The translations under genes and the position numbers were made by a program. Of a stretch of 64,000 bases of DNA, positions 58,601 to 64,000 are shown one piece after another. The notes under the pieces were generated by a model, which was given only the letters and a program-made list of their open reading frames with translations, was not told the origin of the DNA and did no database searches. Numbering within the stretch: the first letter of the stretch is position 1; each line of letters opens with the position of its first letter. This DNA comes from Zygaena filipendulae. Its lineage: Eukaryota > Arthropoda > Insecta > Lepidoptera > Zygaenidae. The stretch lies in assembly GCA_907165275.2 (NCBI GenBank), contig OU015661.1, positions 4,533,501 to 4,597,500 on the forward strand. The letters are read 5' to 3'.

Positions 58601-61600
58601 TTTGTTTTCGGAAAGCAAAATTTGAAGAAGTGGAACTGATGATGAAGACCACAGATGGTCCCGATTCGTTAACAATAATGTGGTTTCTAAACAATTTATG
58701 CTCAATTACAATCAAACAATTTGTGCTCAATTACAATCAACAATTTATGTATTTGGTGAAGTGGAACTGATGGTGATGTACCAGGAGAACTCCTCAACAA
58801 TTAAAGTCTCTGCATCGGGAAAAGCAATATTTTGTAAAAGGTGATTAGCATTTGACATTAGGCTATTGTAACTTAGATAAATTACAAACCAACCCACTTA
58901 AAAGTGAGAAATAAACAAAGTTTTAACAAAAAAATTAAAACCGATTTCCAAAAACACAAAACTAAAAACAAAAATTTTATTAAAATAATGAAAACTGACT
59001 TCCAAAAACAAAACTAAAAAGCTAAAAATAACAAATACCGATTTAATTCAAAAGACAAAAATACACCTAATATGGACATAGATAAGCAATAGTGTGTTAA
59101 CCCACACTGGAGAAATTTTCAGCAAATCGTGTTTTAAAAGTATAGCGCCATTTTGTGTCAACATTTTGTTAAATATTTAGTTACATATTTAAGCAATGTA
59201 ATAAGGTAAACACATAATTAAAAAATATTCCCTAACTCTCAATAAATCGTTCTGAATCAATAACTTAATTTTGTGGGTTAACATGTTATTGCTTATCTGC
59301 GTCCATATAATATTATTATTGGTTTGTGCTGATTGTTTTGAATTCGCTGCCAAGCCCGCTTGGGTCTGCCCACTTGGGGTGCTCTTCTCACGACGAGCTC
59401 GTGGTGGGAGTGGACTTAGCCTATCTACACATCTACTCCATATTTGGTTTGTCACCAACTTCAAACCAATCAGTAGTAGCACAAACCAATAATATATTAC
59501 GTGTATTTTTGTTTTTGGAAGTCAGTTTTAATTTTTTTGTTAAAATTTTGTTTATTTCTCGCTTTTTAGTGAGTTGGTTTTACGATTTACTTTAAAAATA
59601 CCCAAATCGCTATAGGCGTGCCTATAATTTTTGAAGAGTTCCCTCGATTTCTCCAAGATCCCATCAACAGATCCCGACTTGGTGGCAATGGGACCTAAGT
59701 TGGAGTATACCCTTTCAAACAAAAAAAGAATTTTCCAAATTGGTCCAACTGTCTTCGAGTAATCGCGTAACACCTCCTCCTCCTCCTTTTTGGGAAGTCG
59801 GTTAAAAAGTTGGTGACAAGTAAGTCCACTCCCGCCACGAGCTCGTCGTGAGCAGAGCAACCCAAGTCGGCAGACACAAACGGGCTTGGCACTGAATTCA
59901 AACCAATCAGTGGTAGCACAAACCAATAATAATATTACGTGTATTCTTGTCTTTTTTGTCCTGGCTCCACCCGCCTGAATTTTAGGTTCTGGGGGATTCC
60001 CCCTTGCAACCCCCTTGCGAAATTTCATGATGATCAGTTAAATAGTTGAGGCGCGAAAGCGTGAAACATAGAGATAAAATATAGACGACCTGATTGGCGC
60101 AGTAGGTCACCACTACTACCCGCTAATTCAAGGGGTTCCGGGTTCGATTTCCGTTGGGGTGGACTTTTTGTGATGGGTACAGGGCTCTGCTTTCCAATTT
60201 GAGCTTATTTATTTATCTATACCATAATATATATATATATATTATATGTAATATAATATACCACTTTTACTTGATTTCAACGACACAAGCTTAAAGCTTA
60301 GTGTGTCCGTGTGGGATCATGTAGATCTGTGTTGTGAGTGTTATTATTATAAAAATAAAATCGGTGAAAGCGGAACAAAGTCACATTTGCATTTATATCA
60401 TTAAGGATTATAAATGCGTAACTTTGTTACCTTTTCATGCCTTGACTACTCAACAGTCAACAGTATAGTATTAAGGCCGAGTCACACCGGATGCTAAGCG
60501 TGATGTGACGTGGGCACGCGCGTGCGAGCTCTGTCACACCGGCCAAGACCGGTGTAGCACACGTCGCGCGTGCACGCATCGCGTTTCATCGCGAGCCATC
60601 TTGTCAGCAGTTTTACAATTGAAATTTTCTAATTCAATAATTGGCTACTTGACAAAAAATTTTTTTTTAGTCCGTCGTGTAGATTAGTTAAAAATATTGG
60701 ACACGTATTTTTTCTTTTTTTACGTAATCAAAAAATAACAGAGATACATTGAGTTGAAATTTCGCGTGACGTCACATCTCACAACGGTTTGTATGGCGCT
60801 TATAATGAATATTGACGTCACGAGCCCCCCACCCTAAACTTTAATGCGCTTTATCTATGTTAATTTTCATTAAATTGAAAGCAAAAAATACGTGTCTATT
60901 ATTTTTTTATTTTCTAACTGACGGACTAATTAGAATTTTGATTTTCATACCTTGGAGAATACCCAAGACGTTCCCGTCTATTTCCAGCGTTGTCCCATAA
61001 TAATAATTTAAAAATTTTATTTTTGTACTCATTTTCTATGAGGTTTGCCTTTAAAATTGTCTCGATTGCGAAAAAGAACACTCGTAAACTGTAATAATAA
61101 TAATAATAATAATCATTTATTTGCATAAGACATTGTTCTAAAAGATGGGTACATTGTTAATTTTGATTAAGTTCTAATGTCTAGTCATTGAGTGACATGC
61201 AAAATATATTAAATTCGATCAATTCATCACAATAATTAAATGTCAAAACGAATGTAATTACAAAATGTTAATGTCAATGAAGAAATTAATAAACACAAAT
61301 TAATAGTCAACTTTTCTGTCCAGGAAGTCTTGCACACTATAGTAAACTTGAGATTGCAACCATTGCTTTAGTTTTTTAGAAAATTTAGCAGTTAGTTAGT
61401 AAAATTTAGTGTATTGTTTGTAAATACAACCTGTCGTGCACTCGCGTGCAGTAATGGCCGATGCGTGTGCGTGCGTACCCGATCTGGCATCTAACATGGA
61501 GTGCCATATAATACAACCTCATCATAGCAGGCGCGTGTGCGAAGTTGCCAGTCCGCTACACACGCGCGCGGACTGAGGCTTTGCGTGTGTGGGTCACGCA

Positions 61601-62314
61601 CATGCAGTCTGGCATCTTTCTTACAGTTTCATACATTATAACAGGCTAGTTTCCTGGGTAAAAAAATCAAAATTCTATTTAGTCCGTCAGTTAGATAATA
61701 AAAAAATAAAAGACACGTATTTTTTCCTTTTTTAAAATAATGGAAATATGCATAGATAAAGCGCATTAAAGTTTAGGGTGGGGGGCTCGTGATGTCACAG
61801 CTCGCTATACCGTGCGAACAAACTGTAGCGAGGCGTGACGTCATGTAAAATTTCGACTTGATATATCTCCGTTATTTTTTGGTTACATAAAAAAAAAAAA
61901 AATACGTGTCCAATATTTTTTAATAATCTACAAAACGGACTAAAAAAGAAAATTTAGGAAACTAGCCTACTGGCGTGTGCACGCGTCATGTCACGCCCCG
62001 CATCTGGTGTGCTCCGTCCTTTACTCATCCTCGCGTGTTTTTCGGTACCGAAATAATTTCGATTCGGTACTATTAAATTACGGTAGCGTAAACGTGATTC
62101 TTAACTATTTAACCTTTAAATCAAAGCGTTAACCGTTCTTTGAATTCGTCTGAATCATGGAATTTGTTTCCCAGGTGGACCAGCAGGTGCAACTGAAGCA
62201 AATATTGATGAATACATGGAAAAACTTTTGAATCTTGCTGCAGAAAGTAAAAATGATACAATTGTTAAACAAGCCAGAGACATTCTCAATAAAATTGAAT
62301 TACCAATTAATTAA
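49632..62314 (+). CDS. HMG20A: HMG20A/HMG20B-like high-mobility-group protein (complete, 364 aa)
   Basis: Exons: 49632-49869, 49945-50104, 50179-50327, 51825-51946, 56744-56869, 57833-57992, 62175-62314; GT/AG throughout, 1,095 nt with stop. The family (iBRAF/BRAF35) binds DNA through one HMG box and joins the LSD1-CoREST-HDAC complex through a coiled coil. Residues 1-78 are acidic, then a Lys/Pro-rich segment ([13 protein letters not shown]). The HMG box is about 76-145: [57 protein letters not shown]. Residues 235-315 are the coiled coil ([40 protein letters not shown]). The end ([15 protein letters not shown]) matches the family C-terminus. Length is close to human HMG20A (347 aa). Exon 6 is clearly more GC-rich than its surroundings. 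Intron 4 holds an intact LINE. Confidence 0.94.
50699..51362 (-). pseudogene. RTE-like LINE fragment (C-terminal part of ORF2) in HMG20A intron 3
   Basis: Two overlapping minus-strand frames join by a frameshift near 51120-51214. The first reads [20 protein letters not shown] and [10 protein letters not shown]; the second reads [40 protein letters not shown] and [15 protein letters not shown]. These are the thumb and C-terminal regions of RTE-type reverse transcriptases. The polymerase core is missing. It is a different family from the intact LINE in intron 4. Confidence 0.88.
52056..55049 (-). CDS. RTE-like LINE ORF2: endonuclease and reverse transcriptase (~997-codon open frame)
   Basis: The first in-frame ATG (54791) falls inside the endonuclease, at [10 protein letters not shown]. 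Upstream, in the same frame and without any ATG, are the expected N-terminal residues [20 protein letters not shown] and [12 protein letters not shown] (about 54900-54800). The frame stays open to 55049, overlapping the end of ORF1, so translation probably starts by a non-ATG codon or by reinitiation. Counting from the 54791 ATG, the endonuclease has GDFNAQVG (~110-117), NEIDYI (~177) and TDHRMV (~203-208). The reverse transcriptase has [12 protein letters not shown] (~431), [13 protein letters not shown] (~490), [13 protein letters not shown] (~557), [14 protein letters not shown] (~613) and FADD (~656-659). The C-terminal part has [14 protein letters not shown]. No stops interrupt it. Confidence 0.93.
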   Translation of the reverse strand: MKKLINRGSRETESNTNKTNNQAKHNTIFLNTVGHREELDHHPLTRTKNKRNENKLYIATLNTRTLRTPESLSELEEALKDLKWNILGISEMRRTGERIEEHKDFVLFNKGDTEGQGGVGFIVNKHLKEYIIEFIGINDRTAILNIKLPSFKKTWTIIQAYAPTEQAKELEHESFYNELSQAIISNYSKNIIVLMGDFNAQVGIKQCNEEYVLGNFGYGKRSKNGQRLVEFLLEHNLTLLNSIFKKNKNNKWTWISPGGNHRNEIDYIISSHPNLFTDTAVISKLNFNTDHRMVRASFKTIPPKQSRKFAIHDTLPTCSTEPNKRMENSLSSLSRELSETDTIDVKTSYNKLQNNITCQKEQKRPQHKYNLSNSTLQLINDRKSLLDCKVRKQNIQKITDLSKKIKEGIKKDRKVKRLQTLEKHIARTGGTRKALKELRESNQWIPKLKNNQKNVTDRKNINRIATKFYRNLYSNQDPNTHVSQETLNYNLLLVNPEPDILPSETRKAILSQKLDKAPGPDKITNELLRGTIEELVPILTKIFNGILRSGQVPEQWETSHIILIHKKGERDDIGNYRPISLMSNIYKIFSKIILNRISNTLDENQPKEQAGFRKNFSTTDHIHTVKQIMEKYNEHNKPLYMAFIDYSKAFDSISHTAIWESLQNQGIPTVYINTIKNIYSNSKARVQMETLGETFQVKRGVRQGDPMSPKLFSAVLENIFRKLTWDQHGLNIDGKKLNHLRFADDIVLFEEQPGSLEKMIQELNTESKKLGLSMNINKTKLLTNSNKYEIKINNQPVEYVDEYIYLGQIISHTDTTTKEIKRRIANGWKRYWSLKEIMKSTDLSTGIKRKVFNTCILPCITYGCETWALTKHHRNMLEHCQRAMERSMIGIKKQDKIRNTVIRSKTKVTDILSRIDSLKWRWTGHMIRDKQEKWSNIITDWYPRDGKRNRGRQSKRWEDELKLTAGSKWRRVARDRVQWKLLEEAFAKRHTEFRDIL
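55037..55837 (-). CDS. RTE-like LINE ORF1: coiled-coil RNA-binding protein (266 aa)
   Basis: A LINE ORF1-type nucleic-acid chaperone. Residues 1-65 form a predicted coiled coil ([37 protein letters not shown]). Residues ~66-150 resemble the RRM-like fold of L1-type ORF1 ([29 protein letters not shown]). Residues ~150-205 form a small C-terminal domain ([20 protein letters not shown]). A basic, Pro-rich tail follows. The frame is open from the first ATG to a stop at 55037-55039, where ORF2's frame is already open. Confidence 0.88.
   Translation of the reverse strand: MEEQLNLLYNKLKLELHNQTESITENVKKTITTIIEDKLRPIKEENESLKGEIKVLKSKVRGLELETRKNNLIIYGLEEDKEENGADLMDKVLEMLNNTNKKRNLNLSEWDKWEVSKAHRIGGRNEVKARPVKITLTLGWRRTEILKNKTKFPENIYISEDFPKDVLEIRKSLIPKLKEAREAGKYAVLKYDQLLIEEKSVPEKNKEKRKRVPSSPPPTPPTNDAHYNRDCEETNITQPTKLSRMNAFELIKNRKKPQAEETKSKN
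57465..57725 (-). pseudogene. LINE reverse-transcriptase fragment in HMG20A intron 5
   Basis: The minus strand encodes [21 protein letters not shown] and [13 protein letters not shown], the motif C region of a non-LTR reverse transcriptase with the first catalytic Asp of YADD changed to Tyr (YAYD). Only this ~85-codon piece remains, so it is dead. Confidence 0.85.
58061..59545. repeat. AACCGACTTCC-family repeat in HMG20A intron 6, with nested MITE
   Basis: It starts AACCGACTTCCCAAAAAGG and ends with the complementary GGAAGTCAGTTTTAATTTT. Inner subrepeats (GGGATCTTGGAGAAATCG, GAAGTGGAACTGATGATG) match 27696-28612. The 237-bp MITE at 59071-59307 is nested near the right end. A second shorter copy follows to 59810. 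Open frames here (58176-58589, 59552-60028) are repeat-derived. Confidence 0.8.
59071..59307. mobile_element. 237-bp MITE with TATGGACATAGATAAG termini (copy 2)
   Basis: Nearly identical to 31419-31659, in the same orientation, and bounded by TATGGAC and GTCCATA. It interrupts an AACCGACTTCC-family repeat, so it arrived later than that repeat. Confidence 0.88.
60088..60300 (+). repeat. tRNA-related SINE
   Basis: Pol III-type promoter boxes are visible: an A-box-like TGGCGCAGTAGGT (60094-60106) and a B-box-like GGTTCGATTTCC (60140-60151), 33 bp apart. A non-tRNA body and an (AT)n stretch at 60228-60262 follow. It is not a functional tRNA, because the acceptor and anticodon stems do not close. 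Confidence 0.75.
60668..60935. mobile_element. TAGTCCGTC-family MITE with two TGACGTCA sites
   Basis: The ends are TAGTCCGTC (left) and GACGGACTA (right), with inner ACACGTATTTTTT inverted repeats. TGACGTCA lies at 60767-60774 and 60813-60820. It is close in sequence to 38768-39036. Confidence 0.88.
61643..61968. mobile_element. TAGTCCGTC-family MITE, extended termini
   Basis: Perfect outer termini AGGCTAGTTTCCT (61643-61655) and AGGAAACTAGCCT (61956-61968) enclose the AGTCCGTC / CGGACT core. One TGACGTCA is intact (61836-61843); the other has become TGATGTCA. This copy shows the likely true ends of the family. Confidence 0.85.
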
Positions 62315-62406
62315 ATAATTGCATCTAAAGTTATTAGATTTTATGTGGATTCATAATATACTATTGTATGTACCTTTTGAAAAGTATTCATGTTTGTATG
62401 AAAATT

Positions 62407-62412
62407 AATAAA
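62407..62412 (+). terminator. HMG20A polyadenylation signal
   Basis: AATAAA 93 nt after the HMG20A stop codon, followed closely by an A-rich run. It faces the SLBP 3' end, so the two genes are tail to tail, about 0.7 kb apart. Confidence 0.75.
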
Positions 62413-62456
62413 TGTTTAGGATTAAAAAAAACGTCGTATTATTTACTTATCTATAC

Positions 62457-62747
62457 TTTAATAAAAGAGTAGAATCCGCGATTCTGTGCATTGAATATTT
62501 TTAAGAAAAATTGACAGGGGGCGATAAAAGAAGATTAACCAACCACAAAGTTTTTAAAATTTCTTTTCTGTCTGTCTGTCTGTTCCCGATAATCTCCGAA
62601 CACTGAACAGATTGTTATGCGGTTTTCACAGGTAGATTAAGCTTAGCCTGGAGCTACATATAGGCTGTTTCATTCAAATCGGATGTTGGGAAAAAAGTTG
62701 TTACATAAAAACTTTTCACGCAGGTGAAACCGCGGGGCACAGCTAGT
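62457..62747 (+). repeat. SINE-like repeat, copy 4, between HMG20A and SLBP
   Basis: Same family as 15073-15675: it starts near AAGAGTAGAATCCGCGATTC, has a CTGT run, and ends CCGCGGGGCACAGCTAGTA. From 62750 to 63080 the DNA is AT-rich with no further feature. Confidence 0.8.
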
Positions 62748-63086
62748 ACCAAATAACACAAATTAAATGTGATCTATCAAACCCAATGCATGACAGTACA
62801 CACTTTTAGAGATTTGAGATAACTTAGTTTTATGCTGAACAATTCCATTCCTACCTATTCATGAATCTCTGGATCTAATAAAAAGAAAAAGTAAAAGGTA
62901 GGTATGTAATAGAAAAATAAAATAATGATCATCTGTGTAAAAAAAAAATTAACAGATTGTAGTCACATTCATACAGTATATACTTTATTACTCTTACAGT
63001 GTACGTATTAATATCAAACTTCTTTGGGAACAGTAAAAATCTAATAAAACCGTAACAACTAGAGACTTTTCATAATATACAATGCC

Positions 63087-63092
63087 TTTATT
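63087..63092 (-). terminator. SLBP polyadenylation signal candidate
   Basis: AATAAA on the minus strand about 90 nt past the SLBP stop codon. Confidence 0.65.
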
Positions 63093-63180
63093 ATTACAAA
63101 TACTTACAATTAGTTTTACTTAAATTATTAATAAACAACTTATGCACAAAGTAATCAAAGTTAACATATTAAGGTTTTAA

Positions 63181-63364
63181 TCAGTTTTCTTCAGAACCAA
63201 CATTTTCATCTTCATCCAACTCATCCTCAGAGTTGGTTTCATTAGAATTTGTGTCATACTTGTGTAATTTTTTCCTCCACAACTTAACTAATGTATCCCA
63301 TGATCTTCTACTGTATTTTGTGTATTTGTCTGGCGTCCTAGGATGATCTTTTGATCGTTTTCCA
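63181..63364 (-). CDS. SLBP: SLBP, histone mRNA stem-loop-binding protein (last exon only)
   Basis: SLBP binds the 3' stem-loop of replication-dependent histone mRNAs and directs their processing and translation. This 184-nt exon starts after a TTATTTTAG acceptor in phase 2 and ends at a TGA (63183-63181). It encodes the C-terminal part of the RNA-binding domain: [17 protein letters not shown] then [13 protein letters not shown], matching the family's [16 protein letters not shown] pattern. An acidic tail follows ([16 protein letters not shown]), like the short acidic, Ser-containing C-termini of insect SLBP. TPDK replaces the usual TPNK. The rest of the gene lies beyond the right edge. Confidence 0.92.
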
Positions 63365-64000
63365 CTAAAATAAATATGAATACTGAATATAACAAATATA
63401 AAAGGTTGGACCATATCAATCTACAGCTTCCAAGTAGTTGTTGAAATTTAAAAAACTAGTTGGACTACTCAGTATTATTATTGATATAGAGCTGTTTTGT
63501 ACCCTGGGATTTCAGTGAATTTTGGGGCTCCCTTGAGGACTCTAAAAATTATCCTATGCACTTAGGGGCCTAAGTGCATAGGATATGAAAACTTCCTCTC
63601 AACGAAGGTATTTCTATAAATCAAGTGTTTTTGAATTTTTTCATCACAAATAAAAAATCATAACTATCTTCATTGCAAATAGGCTGGTTTCTGCAAATTA
63701 ATGTCTCAGCTCCTATTTAGAGGGACAACAAACATTGCACTAAAAATGTTAGGATGGTTTCATGGGAATATTATAAAATTTCAAGGTAGGTAGAGATTAC
63801 GAGTTAATTAAAATCTAGCAGTGATTGAGCTATCAATTACTTCTTAAACTGGTACAGTACAAACTTTAAATCTGATGTTAAAATCAATGCATGTTTTGGT
63901 GCAATACCCAGTACCCACATCTTTATGCTTCCTTTAATGTCAACAGGGTACTACTCCTCAGCCTGGTCAAGGGTTTTGGGATTCAAGAACCCTGTTGTAC
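63365..64000. other. SLBP intron (inferred) with a perfect 34-bp palindrome
   Basis: No further SLBP exon is recognisable up to the edge. The palindrome ATCCTATGCACTTAGG (63551-63566) / CCTAAGTGCATAGGAT (63569-63584) has a 2-nt centre. The rest is AT-rich and unassigned. Confidence 0.6.

Larger units (their letters stand above)
60473..62021. mobile_element. 1.55-kb GC-rich element with nested CRE-bearing MITEs
   Basis: The left end AAGGCCGAGTCACACCGGAT and the right end, complement of AAGGACGGAGCACACCAGAT, are imperfect inverted repeats. Inner GTGTGCGTGCG-rich blocks (60500-60610, 61430-61610, 61970-62010) are related. Two TAGTCCGTC MITEs are inside (60668-60935 and 61643-61968). An (AAT)n tail at 61092-61113 marks a LINE/SINE fragment. 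Confidence 0.55.

Noticed and set aside
58176..60028. Open frames of 137 and 158 codons in HMG20A intron 6
   Set aside because: They coincide with AACCGACTTCC-family repeats that also occur at 27696-28612, and their phrases are shared by all copies.
60088..60170. Possible tRNA gene
   Set aside because: Only the A- and B-box-like words are present; the cloverleaf stems do not pair, so it is a tRNA-derived SINE head.

Overview
This is nuclear DNA from an insect, very probably a moth or butterfly. The genes are AT-rich and split by introns with canonical GT/AG junctions, the spaces between them are packed with short transposable elements of kinds common in Lepidoptera, and all five recognisable host genes are animal genes. 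I assembled the exon structures by hand: reading frames stay open across every junction listed and the encoded proteins match known families from end to end. The species cannot be named from the sequence alone.

Layout, left to right. 1-2379: repeats only. 2380-6080 (-): five internal exons of CMTR1, the mRNA cap-1 2'-O-methyltransferase; its first exon was not found and its C-terminal half lies off the left edge. 7276-11749 (-): a complete Jockey-type LINE with both ORFs intact and 13-bp target-site duplications. 13967-16519: a GC-rich repeat bounded by inverted termini, holding SINE-like copies, one of which is split by a 281-bp hAT MITE. 18656-21352 (-): complete four-exon ALYREF/Ref1 mRNA-export adaptor. 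21400-29790: foldbacks, MITEs and a 3.05-kb non-autonomous hAT element. 29988-38306 (+): complete seven-exon METTL16 RNA m6A methyltransferase. 38307-48930: MITEs, a 100-bp satellite and decayed LINE pieces. 48934-49505: a 253-bp-arm inverted repeat directly before HMG20A. 49632-62314 (+): complete seven-exon HMG20A/B-like gene carrying a second intact LINE (51983-56236) antisense in intron 4. 63181-63364 (-): last exon of histone stem-loop-binding protein SLBP, running off the right edge.

Four of the five host genes act on RNA: CMTR1 on the cap, ALYREF in mRNA export, METTL16 on U6 and other RNAs, and SLBP in histone mRNA processing. HMG20A is a chromatin factor of the LSD1-CoREST group. Nothing shows an operon or shared regulation; the neighbourhood may simply be old synteny.

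The most unusual items are the long hairpin at the HMG20A promoter; a modular repeat with a shared 20-bp motif, present in two inverted copies 17 kb apart; a tandem triplication that copies a CMTR1 3' splice site; a LINE whose ORF2 has no in-frame ATG before its endonuclease domain; and a MITE family that carries paired TGACGTCA sites.
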